Notes: generated by a model not told the origin, from the sequence alone. Shown: positions 44,428-54,922, numbered from the stretch's first letter. The stretch is 64,000 nt of DNA from Bradyrhizobium sp. B124 (GCF_038967635.1 NZ_CP152413.1:2852001-2916000), one strand, 5' to 3'. Numbers and translations are program-made.

Positions 44428-44823
44428 ATGCTGCGATTTGAATACATGCCGAGCGATTTCCATCCGCTGTTCCTGTTCCTCGGCGAGGCTGTCGATCTTG
44501 CCGCGCTGGCAAGTCTGTTGCGGCGCTTTGCCGAGAATCCGCAAGCCGTTGGCGTGGCGGAGCGCATTCCCGGCGCGGTCTCGCGCAACGAGCTGGTGCT
44601 CGTGCCCGCCGACGAGGAATTCGGCATGCGTGATCTCGGCGGCCGGTTTGCCTGGAAGCTGACGGATTGGCAGGCCGAACGGATCGCCGAGCGCATCGAA
44701 CTCCTGACGCCTGAGGATAACAAGTCCGGCTCGGAGCTCGTCGAGATCGGTAGCGAGGGCGAGATCCCGGTCAAGGTCTCGCGCGGCGAGTTCACCGATG
44801 ACTTCCTTGTCACGCGCAGATAG
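44428..44823 (+). CDS. Unknown protein of the catabolic cluster, 131 residues
   Basis: 131 residues, acidic, no signal peptide or membrane segment (FEYMPSDFHPLFLFLGEAVDLAALASLLRRFAENPQ...DNKSGSELVEIGSEGEIPVKVSRGEF). No family recognised. It lies 23 bases after the 64-residue gene and six bases before the FAD monooxygenase gene, so it belongs to the operon. Together with its neighbour it is a good candidate for an unrecognised accessory protein of this pathway. Confidence 0.85.
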   Translation: MLRFEYMPSDFHPLFLFLGEAVDLAALASLLRRFAENPQAVGVAERIPGAVSRNELVLVPADEEFGMRDLGGRFAWKLTDWQAERIAERIELLTPEDNKSGSELVEIGSEGEIPVKVSRGEFTDDFLVTRR

Positions 44824-44829
44824 CGGCGG

Positions 44830-46038
44830 ATGGATCGCGTGAGCGCAAACCGCAGGCCAAAAGTCCTGATTGCCGGCGCCGGGATCGGCGGCCTCGTCGC
44901 GGGGCTGGCGCTGCTGCAGCGTGGGATCGAGGTCGAGATCTTCGAGCAGGCATCGGAGCTGCGCGAGCTCGGCGCCGGCGTCCAGCTCAGCGCCAACGGC
45001 ACAAGGGTCCTGATTGCGCTCGGCTTCGAGCAACACGTGCAGGCGATCGCCTGCGAGCCCTCGGGCAAGGAGATCCGGCTGTTCAGCACCGGGCGGACCT
45101 GGAAGCTGTTCGACCTCGGCGCCTCCTCGCGGGCAATCTATGGCGCGCCCTACTGGATGGTGCATCGTGGCGACTTTCACCGCGTGTTGGTCGACGCATT
45201 CAGTGCACGGGCACCGGGACGCCTGCATCTCAACAGCCGTTGCGCAGGCTTTGACAAGGATGGTGACGGCATCTGGCTGCATCTCGCCAATGGCGAGCGG
45301 CGTCGCGGCGACGTCGTGATCGGCGCCGACGGCGTGCACTCCGAGATCCGCCGGCAGATCGGTGGCGACACAAAACCGTTCTTCTCGGGTGTGGCCGCCT
45401 GGCGCGGCCTGGTCCCGATGCAGCGGCTACCGGCGAGCCTCAGGCGCGACGTCGGCACCAACTGGGTCGGTCCCGGCGGCCATGTCATCACCTATCCGGT
45501 TCGCCGCGGCGAGTTGTTGAACTTCGTCGGCATCTTCGAGGGCGGGAGCTGGTCGGTCGAGTCATGGACCGAACGCGGCACGCGCGAGGCCTGCGGCGAT
45601 TCCTTTGCCGGATGGCATCCGGACATCCACACCATCATCGACAACCTCGATATTCCCTACAAATGGGCATTGCTTGGCCGCGATCCGCTCGGTCGCTTCG
45701 CCGCGGGGCGGGCCTGCGTGCTCGGCGACGCCGCGCATTCGACGCTGCCGTTCCTGGCCCAAGGGGCCAACATGGCGATCGAGGACGGCATGGTGCTGGC
45801 ACGCTGCCTCGAATGCTTCCCGCCCGAGGAAGCGCTGCAGCGCTATCAGGCCGCGCGGCTGACGCGGACGAATATGATCGTGATGAAGTCCGCCGAGAAT
45901 GCCAGGCGCTTCCACAATCTGGCGCTCGCCGACGCCGAAGGCGCCGACGCCTATGTCTCGCGCGAATGGCAACCGGACCGGGTGCGCGAGCGCTATGATT
46001 GGCTGTTCACCTATGACGCCTTGAGCGTGCCGGTCTGA
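44830..46038 (+). CDS. FAD-dependent aromatic monooxygenase (salicylate hydroxylase-like)
   Basis: 402 residues. Class A flavin monooxygenase motifs are intact: [21 protein letters not shown] (GxGxxG), [14 protein letters not shown] (DG motif) and [27 protein letters not shown] (GD motif). The closest functional types are salicylate and 3-hydroxybenzoate hydroxylases. It is the last gene of the cluster and would act on the hydroxylated product of the dioxygenase/SDR steps or on a related acid. No ring-cleavage enzyme is in the window. Confidence 0.93.
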   Translation: MDRVSANRRPKVLIAGAGIGGLVAGLALLQRGIEVEIFEQASELRELGAGVQLSANGTRVLIALGFEQHVQAIACEPSGKEIRLFSTGRTWKLFDLGASSRAIYGAPYWMVHRGDFHRVLVDAFSARAPGRLHLNSRCAGFDKDGDGIWLHLANGERRRGDVVIGADGVHSEIRRQIGGDTKPFFSGVAAWRGLVPMQRLPASLRRDVGTNWVGPGGHVITYPVRRGELLNFVGIFEGGSWSVESWTERGTREACGDSFAGWHPDIHTIIDNLDIPYKWALLGRDPLGRFAAGRACVLGDAAHSTLPFLAQGANMAIEDGMVLARCLECFPPEEALQRYQAARLTRTNMIVMKSAENARRFHNLALADAEGADAYVSREWQPDRVRERYDWLFTYDALSVPV

Positions 46039-46071
46039 CGGCAGGCATTCGAGCTGCCTGGTGTTCCTACA

Positions 46072-46341
46072 TCAGTGGGCACGATGCCGTCCGCGGTGCG
46101 CCCGGCGCGTCGGAGGTGGCGGCAGCGCAAAGAAGGGATTCTCCGAGCACATCGCACCCCGGCCCGACGCCGACGCCTGGCACTGCGGGATCGAGGTAAA
46201 GCTGCAATCGATGTAGCTGCCGCCGAATTTGCCCTGAAAGACGTGCATGCACACCGGATAGTTCGGGTCATAGGCCTGCCCGGCGGCAGGTCCGGCCAGG
46301 GCGACCGCAGCTGCGGCGATCGCGAACAGTTTCAGGCGCAT
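46072..46341 (-). CDS. DUF3551 small secreted protein (copy 1)
   Basis: 89 residues. A signal peptide (LKLFAIAAAAVALAGPAAGQ) precedes a DUF3551 domain: YDPNYPVCMHVFQG..GSYIDCSFTSIPQCQASASGR, with four conserved Cys for disulfides. The C-terminus is basic and Pro-rich. The start at 46341 follows AAGGAGAGACCG. A paralog lies 75 bases upstream on the same strand. Function unknown; the family is common in Bradyrhizobium. Confidence 0.88.
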   Translation of the reverse strand: MRLKLFAIAAAAVALAGPAAGQAYDPNYPVCMHVFQGKFGGSYIDCSFTSIPQCQASASGRGAMCSENPFFALPPPPTRRAHRGRHRAH

Positions 46342-46416
46342 CGGTCTCTCCTTCGCTCGGAAGGTTTCCCCACAACAACAGGAGTTAGTCAACAGCGCCA
46401 GCGACGCGACGGCGCG

Positions 46417-46689
46417 CTAGTTGACAGTCTGACGCTGTCGTTGACCCCGCTCCCTGGTCGGCTTTTTTGGACCTTTGTAGAAGGGATTGACCGAGCATGT
46501 CGCCGATCGTCCCGAGGCCGTTGCCTGGCATTGCGGAAGCGACGTGAAGCTGCAATCGATGTACTCGGGCGTCAGCCGTCCGCCATAGACTTCCATGCAG
46601 ACCGGATAATTCGGATCGTACATTTGCGCAGCGGCGGGCCCGGCGATGCCAACGCCGATGGCGGCGATGATGGTGAATTTCAAGCGCAT
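46417..46689 (-). CDS. DUF3551 small secreted protein (copy 2)
   Basis: 90 residues, paralog of the next gene downstream: same signal peptide style (LKFTIIAAIGVGIAGPAAAQ) and the PNYPVCMEVYGGR...YIDCSFTSLPQCQATASGR core with conserved cysteines. The basic tail differs. The start follows GAGGAGAATTCG. The pair looks like a tandem duplication. Confidence 0.88.
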   Translation of the reverse strand: MRLKFTIIAAIGVGIAGPAAAQMYDPNYPVCMEVYGGRLTPEYIDCSFTSLPQCQATASGRSATCSVNPFYKGPKKPTRERGQRQRQTVN

Positions 46690-46730
46690 CGAATTCTCCT
46701 CAAGCTTGCTCCGGGACGCCGGGCGCGCGG

Positions 46731-47402
46731 CTATCGCTGCTCGCCGGCCGGCTTGCCGTCGTCCTCACCAAGACAACGGATCATGAAGGCCGTGGTGTCC
46801 CGCGGCAGGACCTGCGCGGCCCGCGCCTTGAGGCGGCATTCGAGCTGTGCGATCTGGCGCGCCCGTTGCCGTTCCGACGGCAGCGTCGATTGCCGCAGCC
46901 GGCGCAAGGTCATCGGCGAGCCATCCGACTCGAAGCTCAGCTCGTACCGCTTGCCGCTCTGGTCGGTGGCGGCGCAGGTGATGGTCGACACCTGCCGCGT
47001 GATGAAGCTTCCGACCTGGCGGCAGGAGCCCGTCGACATCTCGACCAGCGGCACCGGCAGGCCATCGACGCGCGGACGGTCGCTCGACTTCAGCAACATG
47101 CGGTCGACCGCGAGCTCGAACAGATTGTCCTGGGTACGCTCGGTGCTCTCGCCCGAGAACGAGACGATGTGGCTCTTGTCGGCGGGATCGTCGAGCACGA
47201 CGGTGAATTCGGAACGGCCGCGCAGGGTGTGGAAGTAGGCCACCGCCTTGCAGGTATAGCTGCGGCCGGCGACCGTGACATTGCGGCAGGTGCCGGACAT
47301 CAACGCATACAGGTCGACGTCGTAAACCGGCCCGGCGGCAACGGCGAGCGCAGGCCAGCACACGATAGCAACCGCAATCAATTGAGCGAAACGGGAGATC
47401 AT
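46731..47402 (-). CDS. Hypothetical exported protein
   Basis: About 223 residues with a signal peptide (LIAVAIVCWPALAVAAGP). Six or more Cys are spread over the mature part (GTCRNV, YTCKAV, GSCRQV, ITCAAT, LECRLK, IRCLGE), suggesting three disulfides. I recognise no family. The start is 47402 or 47441; the shorter begins just before the signal core. It lies 41 bases upstream of the DUF3551 pair on the same strand. Confidence 0.75.
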   Translation of the reverse strand: MISRFAQLIAVAIVCWPALAVAAGPVYDVDLYALMSGTCRNVTVAGRSYTCKAVAYFHTLRGRSEFTVVLDDPADKSHIVSFSGESTERTQDNLFELAVDRMLLKSSDRPRVDGLPVPLVEMSTGSCRQVGSFITRQVSTITCAATDQSGKRYELSFESDGSPMTLRRLRQSTLPSERQRARQIAQLECRLKARAAQVLPRDTTAFMIRCLGEDDGKPAGEQR

Positions 47403-47565
47403 GCTGAAACGATCGAGAACACGGTCGATGGAGAGGTCCATGGCGCAAGGTCGCCGATTTCCATGGACTGTGCAACGATGAAGCAGGCCGAAATGTGGAC
47501 GTCCCGCAAACGACCGGGGAACGCAGGCGAGCCGTGCTGAAAGGCCGCGCCGCTGGTGCCGTGCG

Positions 47566-48402
47566 TCAGATTTGCGGGCCGGACAGGGTGACCTCGCGCT
47601 CGGCGCGGAAGACGTTGCTATAGAGGTTCGCGATCCACTGACGGCCGCTTGCCGTCATGTTCAGGCAGTTGATGGCGCCCTGGATGTGCGGCGCGACCAT
47701 ATTCCAGTAGAATTGCGGATAGCGGTCGACGATATCGGCCGGCGATTCATAGCCGAGCTGGCGGTTGATGCCGACTTCCTCGAACTCGTGATAGAGCGCG
47801 TTGGCTTTCCTGATGTAGTTGGGATCGCCGAGCTGTCCGATGAAATCGGCGGCCCGGACGATCGCCGCCTCGTCGTCATATTGCTGGCCTTCGGGTGCCG
47901 GAAACCGCGTGCCTTCGATGTTGCGTGCAACGCGCTCGCGATCGAGCGGAAGGACGGCCTCGAGCCTGTCGAGCACATAGAGCTTCGAGCGGTCGACGTG
48001 ATACGGCATCAGGCCGGCATCCGACGAGCCGCGCGGCAGCACGACCTTCTTGCCGGAGGAATCGATGACATAACCATCCGGTCCGTCGCCCTTCAGCAGG
48101 CCGCGCACATAGCCGATGTCGTGCGTCAGGCAGGCGATCATCGTGTGGGTGTAATCCTCCGCGGTGACATGGGTGTGCAGCGCGCGACCGCGGATGATGT
48201 CATGCCCGGCCAGCGTGACCAACATGGTGTGCTCGACATTGTGGTAGAGCGCATCGCTGTTGCCGATGCATTCCAGCGCGATGCGCGCAGCGGCGGGCAG
48301 CAGTTCGCCAAATCGCGCCTGCGAAGCCCCAAAGGTGCGGCTGACCCATGTGGCGAGAAACTTCTCCAAAGCACCTGCCGCCAACTCAGGTAACGTCATC
48401 AT
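47566..48402 (-). CDS. HD-domain metal-dependent phosphohydrolase-like protein
   Basis: 278 residues. The HD signature is present as YHNVEHTMLV followed by TMIACLTHDIGYVRG, giving the His-His-Asp metal ligands, in the position seen in cyclic-nucleotide phosphodiesterase-like proteins. The N-terminus is a helical extension. It is a monocistronic minus-strand gene. HD proteins cleave phosphate from nucleotides or cyclic nucleotides; the adenylate/guanylate cyclase at 55480 is in the same neighbourhood but not linked. The start at 48402 begins MMTLPELAAG. Confidence 0.82.
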   Translation of the reverse strand: MMTLPELAAGALEKFLATWVSRTFGASQARFGELLPAAARIALECIGNSDALYHNVEHTMLVTLAGHDIIRGRALHTHVTAEDYTHTMIACLTHDIGYVRGLLKGDGPDGYVIDSSGKKVVLPRGSSDAGLMPYHVDRSKLYVLDRLEAVLPLDRERVARNIEGTRFPAPEGQQYDDEAAIVRAADFIGQLGDPNYIRKANALYHEFEEVGINRQLGYESPADIVDRYPQFYWNMVAPHIQGAINCLNMTASGRQWIANLYSNVFRAEREVTLSGPQI

Positions 48403-48629
48403 CGATGCAGCCCCCGACCGCGCAACGTTCCTCGCTCGCCCCGATCTCACGTCGTAGTTGGGGAGAACTATAGCGCATCTGCGGGCGTGCGGCTACGCGT
48501 CGGCGCGCGCGTGATTCGTTCCGCCGTACTTTCCCGGTCTTGCCGGCTGTGACACCAAAGCCGCTGATAATGGCATGAACCGTGCATGATTCGGTTCAGA
48601 CCGGGTTAATCTTACGGATAAAGACCATC

Positions 48630-48845
48630 ATGCTTGTTACGCTCGTCGCCATCCTTTGCAATGCTCAGCTCTGCATGGAAAAGGTCGTCACCAACAGCGA
48701 CCAATCCGGCATCACCATGGGCGCCTGCGCTGTGAGTGCCCAGATCGGCATCGCCGACTGGCTCGCCAAGGGGCCGTATCACGATTGGCGCTTGCAGAGC
48801 TATAAGTGCATCATGGGCAAATACGTACCCAAGAACGAAGTGTGA
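48630..48845 (+). CDS. Small exported protein of unknown function
   Basis: 71 residues starting with a hydrophobic segment (VTLVAILCNAQLC) that could be a short signal. Four Cys (10, 15, 33, 60) may form disulfides in the periplasm. An aromatic stretch (DWLAKGPYHDWRLQSYKC) is reminiscent of small bradyrhizobial secreted proteins. The ribosome site is weak. Confidence 0.6.
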   Translation: MLVTLVAILCNAQLCMEKVVTNSDQSGITMGACAVSAQIGIADWLAKGPYHDWRLQSYKCIMGKYVPKNEV

Positions 48846-48986
48846 TGTGTGCTCACAGCCCCCGAAGGGGCTGACCCGCTTCGCGAGCCCAGCTGGAACA
48901 GCCTGCGAAACCGCGTGATGCAGGCGCGTGCACCTCGAGTCAAAGTCCATTTTATGGGCTATCACTGTCGTTCACGATGGTGAGAC

Positions 48987-49798
<812 letters not shown>

Positions 49799-49802
<4 letters not shown>

Positions 49803-51352
49803 GCGATCCACGCTGGAGCGAGGCGCTTGCGCATCTGCCCGACTATCTCGGCAACCATGTCCGGGTCAGCGTCGCCGCGCTGGCGCTCGGGCTTCTGATC
49901 AGCCTGCCGCTTGCGCTCATCGCGCGCAACCGGCCGGTGCTGCGTGGCACGCTGCTCGGGCTTGCCAGCATCGTGCAGACGGTGCCCGGTCTCGCTTTGC
50001 TCGCGCTATTCTATCCGTTGTTGCTGGCGCTCACGGCGCTGACCGCGACGTGGCTCGGCTTCAGCTTCTCCGCCTTCGGCTTTCTGCCGGCGGTGCTGGC
50101 GCTCGCGCTCTATTCGATGCTGCCGGTGCTGCGCAACACCATCACCGGCCTCTCCGGCGTCGATCCGGCGGTGCTGGAGGCCGCCCAGGGCGTCGGCATG
50201 ACGCCGCGGCAATCGCTCACCATGGTCGAGCTGCCGCTGGCGCTGCCGGTGATGATGGCGGGGATCCGCACCGCCGCGGTGTGGGTGATCGGCACCGCGA
50301 CGCTGTCGACGCCGATCGGCCAGACCAGCCTCGGCAACTACATCTTCGCGGGCTTGCAGACCCAGAACTGGGTGTTCGTGCTGTTCGGCTGCTTCGCCGC
50401 CGCCGTACTCGCCCTTATCGTCGACCAATTGCTGGCGCTGATCGAGAATGGCCTGCGCAATCGCAGCCGCGTCCGGACCGCACTCGGCGGGCTCGGCATT
50501 GCCGCCCTGATCGCGGCGACGCTGGTGCCCGCGATCGCGCGGCCACAGGCGCGCTATGTCGTCGGCGCCAAGACGTTCACCGAGCAATATGTGCTGTCGG
50601 CGCTGATGGCGCAGCGGCTGCAAGCGGCCGGACTGCCGACGGCGACCCGCGCCGGCCTCGGCTCCAACGTGATCTTCGATGCGCTCGCGGCCGGCGACAT
50701 CGACGTCTATGTCGACTATTCCGGCACGCTGTGGGCCAACCAGTTCCACCACACCGACATCAGGCCCCGTGCCGAGCTGCTGAGCGAACTGAAGACGACA
50801 CTGGCCAGGCAGGACATCACGCTGTTCGGCGAGCTCGGCTTCGAGAACGCCTATGCGCTGGTGATGCCGAAGAAACGCGCCGATCAGCTCGGCATCCATT
50901 CGATTGCCAACCTCGCATCTCACGCCGCGACGATGTCGATCGCCGGCGACTATGAAATCTTCTCACGGCCGGAATGGGCCGGCATCCAGAAGGCCTATGG
51001 GCTGACGTTCCGCGCCCAGCGCCAGATGCAGCCGGATTTCATGTATGCCGCGGTCGCCTCCGGCGAGGTCGATGTCATCGCGGGTTACACCAGCGACGGG
51101 CTGATCGCGAAATACGACCTGGTTGCGCTCGCGGACGACAGGCACGCGATCCCGCCCTATGACGCGATCGTGCTGCTGTCGCCAAAGCGGCGTGATGACG
51201 AGACGCTGAAGGCCGCGTTGCGCCCGTTGCTCGGCAAGATCGGCATCGCCGAGATGCGCGAGGCCAACCTGCGCGCGTCGGGCAACGACGCATCATCATC
51301 GCCCGACGCCGTGGCGCGCTGGCTGTGGGAGAAGATTGGCGGAAAATCGTAG
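49799..51352 (+). CDS. Fused permease and substrate-binding protein, osmoprotectant ABC transporter
   Basis: 517 residues. Residues 1-220 are a six-helix BPD_transp permease (coupling region AAQGVGMTPRQSLTMVELPLALPVMM); after a helix (~220-240) residues ~255-515 are an OpuAC/ProX-like binding domain (VVGAKTFTEQYVLSALMAQRLQAAGL...SNVIFDALAAGDIDVYVDYSGTLW). This OpuF-like or choline/betaine-type fusion is known. Coupled to the ATPase, so the importer is complete in two genes. Confidence 0.92.
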
Positions 51353-51363
51353 GATGATCGCCG

Positions 51364-53076
51364 CTAAAGTCCCTTGATGATCCCCGCGTCGATCAGCAGT
51401 CGGTTGAAGCGGCGCGCTTCCGCGCCGTCCTTGCAGGCGTAGAACGCGCCGTTGCAGCGAAGCATGATCGCTTTCTGCTCCTCGAACGACGGATCGAGCG
51501 GAATGCCCGCGGCTTCCTGGATCACCAGCGGCAGATAGGCGGCGTCGATCGTATCCATCACCGTCGGACTCTTCACCGGTTCGAAGTTGATGGCGTCGAT
51601 TGCGTAATATGTCGCGTAGTAGCGTGGATCGTAATCCATCAGCTTCTTGCCGATGCCGGCCTCGTCGAGCCCGGGATCGAGCAGCTGCGGCGAGAACTCC
51701 GGCTGATGATCGCCGTAGCGCACGATCAGGAACGGCTGCGCCGGAAACTTCTTCTTCAGCGCCGCGACGAAGCCGGCATAGTCGTTGGCGCTCATCGCCT
51801 GCCGGCGCAGATATTCGTCGACCGACGGCGTGTTGCCGGGCCGCTTCCATGCCGGCAGCAGCTCGGGGCGGAATTTCGTCTCCCACGGGAAATGATTGGC
51901 GGCGAGATAGACGAAGGTGAACAGCGGCGTGCTGAGCGTCTTCTGCTCGGCCATCAGCTTCAGCGCCTTGTCGTAGAAGAAGCTGTCGGGCTCGACGTCC
52001 TTCGCATGCAAATCATGCGCGTCGTAGAATTGCAGGATGCCGGTCGTGGTCTGGAAGCTGCGCGCGCTCATGAAGGCGCCGAACGCCGGATAGAGCGACA
52101 GCGTGTCGTAGCCGCAGCGGCGCAGCGCCTGCGGCAGGCCGCGCTCGACCCGGCCCGATGCGATGCGGGTGACGAAATAGGCGAACCGGCCGAACGAGCG
52201 CGAGGACAGTCCCGCCAGCACGTTGTACTCGGTGAACCAGCTCGGCCCGCCATTGCTCTCGGCGAGGAATTTTCGTTCGACACCGTCGTAGGATTTGAAC
52301 TGGCTGCCATAGCCCGGCGGAACCTTGACGCCGGACGCGGCGCGAATGTCGAAGCTCGACTCATCATGGATCATGATGATGTTCGGCCGCCGCCCGGCGG
52401 GATGGCAGGCGTCGACCAGCGGCATCTTGAGCTGGTCGCTCGCACTCGGGTCCGACTCCATGAAGCCATAGGCGACGAAGTCTGACACCGCGGTCACGCC
52501 GGAGCGGGCGAATTTCGACAGATAGCCGTCGTCGTAATAGCCGCGCCAGGCCTCGTCCGGCCAGGCGAAGGCATAGCCCGAGAGCGCCGCGGTGCAGGCG
52601 AGGCAGGCCGCCGCGGCCGGCAGGCGGCGGATGCGGAACGGATCGAGCCACCACAGCGCGTACATCAGCGGCAGCGTGACTAGGCCGGCGCCGATGATCG
52701 ACCAGCGCAGGTTCGGAAAGATCGTGAGCAGGAACGCCGCGGTGTCGCGATCGATCACCATCAGGTCGACGAAGTTCGCGGTCATTTGCACCACGTCGTG
52801 CTTGAACCGCGACAGCAGCACCAGCACCACGACCAGCGTCAGCGACAGCGCGCCCGACAGCGCCGGCCGGCGCAGCAGCGCGACGAACAGGAAGTTGAGG
52901 ATTCCCCAGCTGAGCAGGAAGCAGAGCCGCGAACCGAAATCGGTCTCGGTCCGCAGCATCAGGATCAGCGCGCCGAGATGGGGGGCGGCGACCGCCAGCA
53001 ACCGCCAGATGCCGATCGCGGCGAGACCGCCGGCCAGCGCAGAAACGGACGAGTTTTGCTGAGGCGCGGTCGCCAT
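51364..53076 (-). CDS. Inner-membrane sulfatase-fold hydrolase/transferase
   Basis: 570 residues. About five membrane helices fill the first ~190 residues, and a periplasmic sulfatase/alkaline phosphatase-superfamily domain follows (~240-560): PNIIMIHDESSFD holds a metal-binding Asp, and FLIVRYGDHQPEFSP holds the conserved DH metal ligands. The layout matches LTA-synthase-like and phosphoethanolamine or phosphoglycerol transferases that modify lipid headgroups or glucans. The nucleophile (Thr or Ser) is not assignable by eye. The start at 53076 (MATAPQQNSS) is just before the first helix. Monocistronic. Confidence 0.85.
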   Translation of the reverse strand: MATAPQQNSSVSALAGGLAAIGIWRLLAVAAPHLGALILMLRTETDFGSRLCFLLSWGILNFLFVALLRRPALSGALSLTLVVVLVLLSRFKHDVVQMTANFVDLMVIDRDTAAFLLTIFPNLRWSIIGAGLVTLPLMYALWWLDPFRIRRLPAAAACLACTAALSGYAFAWPDEAWRGYYDDGYLSKFARSGVTAVSDFVAYGFMESDPSASDQLKMPLVDACHPAGRRPNIIMIHDESSFDIRAASGVKVPPGYGSQFKSYDGVERKFLAESNGGPSWFTEYNVLAGLSSRSFGRFAYFVTRIASGRVERGLPQALRRCGYDTLSLYPAFGAFMSARSFQTTTGILQFYDAHDLHAKDVEPDSFFYDKALKLMAEQKTLSTPLFTFVYLAANHFPWETKFRPELLPAWKRPGNTPSVDEYLRRQAMSANDYAGFVAALKKKFPAQPFLIVRYGDHQPEFSPQLLDPGLDEAGIGKKLMDYDPRYYATYYAIDAINFEPVKSPTVMDTIDAAYLPLVIQEAAGIPLDPSFEEQKAIMLRCNGAFYACKDGAEARRFNRLLIDAGIIKGL

Positions 53077-53243
53077 GGGCGGGACGCAATACAACCCGGC
53101 GCAATGCCACCGCCTTGACTGGCAAAGGCCAGGAGGCACACCGCACAGCCGGAGTCTGCGCCGTGTCATAAAAACGTAATTGAATCGTCATGAACGCGCA
53201 ATGAATTTGCCCGCCTGAGCACGCCCGGCCGGCGCGGCGCGCC

Positions 53244-53945
53244 TCAGACCTTCGCAGCAGGCCTCGCGAGGCCGGCGATGAAGAGGTCGACGATGTCAGC
53301 GGCCATCTGCTCAATCTCGGCTTCGGCGACGCCCCAGCGCGGCAAATGGCCGTCGATATGCATCCGCGCAAAACCATAGACCAGCGCGCGGCCGGCGATC
53401 TGGACCTGCTTCAGGTCGCGCGCCTCGAGCTGACCGGCTGAAAAGGCCTCCGCCAGCGTGCGCTCGGTCAGGCCGATCAACTCCGCATTGTCGCCGGAAA
53501 CGCCGGCCGAGCGGTCGTGGTCGAAGAAGCGGCGGCTGGAGATGATCTCGAAATGGGTCGGGTTCTTCATCGCCCAGCGCAGATAGGCGATCCCGAGGCA
53601 GCGGAAGCGGCCGAGCGGATCGCCTGACGGCGCATCGGCCAGCGCCGTCTCGATCTCGGCGCGGAAGCGGCGCTGCGCCTCCTCGGCCACCGCATTCATC
53701 AGGGCGTCCCGGCTCGGGAAATGTCGGAACGGCGCGCCCGGCGAAACCCCGGCACGGCGGGCGGCCTCGCGGACGCTGACCGCCTCCGGCCCGCCCTCGC
53801 CGACCAGCTGCATGGCGGCATCGATCAGGACCCGGCGGAGGTCGCCGTGGTGATACGGCTTGGCCGCCGGCGCCCGCGTCGCGACGGCCGGACGCGGCTT
53901 GGCGGGCCGGCGTCCGATCGGCGATTTTTTAGCGGGGCGGCGCAT
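53244..53945 (-). CDS. TetR family regulator
   Basis: 233 residues. A basic Pro/Ala tail (~1-32) precedes the HTH (~35-80: DLRRVLIDAAMQLVGEGGPEAVSVREAARRAGVSPGAPFRHFPSRDALM) and a C-terminal WHG-like ligand domain. It is divergent from the membrane protein gene at 54056; two identical-type palindromes TGTAA-N7-TTACA in between are the obvious operators. Confidence 0.93.
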   Translation of the reverse strand: MRRPAKKSPIGRRPAKPRPAVATRAPAAKPYHHGDLRRVLIDAAMQLVGEGGPEAVSVREAARRAGVSPGAPFRHFPSRDALMNAVAEEAQRRFRAEIETALADAPSGDPLGRFRCLGIAYLRWAMKNPTHFEIISSRRFFDHDRSAGVSGDNAELIGLTERTLAEAFSAGQLEARDLKQVQIAGRALVYGFARMHIDGHLPRWGVAEAEIEQMAADIVDLFIAGLARPAAKV

Positions 53946-53975
53946 GGCGCCTCTCTAGCATCACCTGCTTGTGAA

Positions 53976-54035
53976 TGTAAGCGGTGATTACACAGATTGA
54001 CCGCACTCCATCGCGAAATGTAACTGGCGATTACA
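53976..54035. promoter_or_regulatory. Twin TGTAA-N7-TTACA operators
   Basis: TGTAA-GCGGTGA-TTACA (53976-53992) and TGTAA-CTGGCGA-TTACA (54019-54035) are 43 bases apart, about four helical turns, in the divergent spacer. Both half-sites are perfect. A plus-strand frame starting at 53984 would run through the operator, which supports the later ATG at 54056. Confidence 0.85.
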
Positions 54036-54055
54036 TCAACGATGGAAGGCAGGAT

Positions 54056-54676
54056 ATGGCGACGCGTCGGAACTGGTTCGAGGGCTGGCGGCTGTTCGGC
54101 CTGCTCACACTGACCCTGATCGGGCTTTCGATCTGGATCGCCGCAATGCGGCAGTTCGAAGTCGAGGGCATGCGGATGGTGATCCGCTTCACGGCGCGGA
54201 CCTCGCTGCTGTTCTTCTGCCTCGCCTTCTCCGCGGCGGCGCTGGCGCGGCTCCGGCCGAATGCCTGGACGCACTGGCAGCGCCGCAACCGCCGCTATCT
54301 CGGCGTCACCTTCACCGCCTCGCACACCATCCACGCGGTCGCGATATCAGCGTTCGCAATGCTCGATCCGGCCGGCTTCGCCGCCGCAACCTCTATCGTT
54401 TCCTATATCTTCGGCGGTATCGGCTATCTCGTCATCATCGCGCTGACCGCGACCTCGTTCGATCGCACCGCTGCGTTGCTGGGCGCGCGCGCCTGGCGCA
54501 GGCTGCATCTGATCGGCGGCTACTATCTGCTGCTGCAGTTCACGGTCTCGTTCGGCAAGCGGATTCCCGAGATGCCGCTCTACGCGCTGTTCCTCGTGCC
54601 GCTCGCCACGGTGTTTGCGCTCAGGATGATCAGCATGGCCGCGCGGCCTGCGCCACGTCAGGCACAGGCGAGCTGA
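54056..54676 (+). CDS. Six-helix membrane protein, ferric-reductase-like
   Basis: 206 residues with about six hydrophobic helices. The His in FTASHTIHAVAIS and in RRLHLIGGYYLLLQFTVSFG are spaced like the heme-binding histidines of ferric-reductase-like/MsrQ-type transmembrane domains, but I see no FAD or NADPH domain. GGAAGGCAGG precedes the ATG. It is the presumed target of the divergent TetR regulator. The exact role is unknown. Confidence 0.8.
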   Translation: MATRRNWFEGWRLFGLLTLTLIGLSIWIAAMRQFEVEGMRMVIRFTARTSLLFFCLAFSAAALARLRPNAWTHWQRRNRRYLGVTFTASHTIHAVAISAFAMLDPAGFAAATSIVSYIFGGIGYLVIIALTATSFDRTAALLGARAWRRLHLIGGYYLLLQFTVSFGKRIPEMPLYALFLVPLATVFALRMISMAARPAPRQAQAS

Positions 54677-54688
54677 AATCAGGCCGCC

Positions 54689-54922
54689 TCACACCAGGTG
54701 AAACTGGCGGCCGAGCCGGCGATGCACCGACAGCACCGCGCGGTCGACGTCGCTGATCAGGCTGTCGCCGAGCACGACGTTCGGAATCTCCCAGTTGCGC
54801 CCGACCTGCCCATCGGGCAGCGCAGCGACCGCCGGCACGCGGGCGGTCTCGCAGCCGGGCTGGGCACGCAGCGCCTCCTCCGCAAGCTGGGTCAGTTCGT
54901 TCTGGCTCTTTCCGTCAGTCAT
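54689..54922 (-). CDS. Small hypothetical protein
   Basis: 77 residues (TDGKSQNELTQLAEEALRAQPGC...) with one Cys; no signal peptide or membrane segment. I do not recognise a family. The ATG at 54922 follows CAGGACTTGGTC. It lies 27 bases downstream of the LprI-like gene on the same strand and converges with the membrane protein gene. Confidence 0.7.
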   Translation of the reverse strand: MTDGKSQNELTQLAEEALRAQPGCETARVPAVAALPDGQVGRNWEIPNVVLGDSLISDVDRAVLSVHRRLGRQFHLV

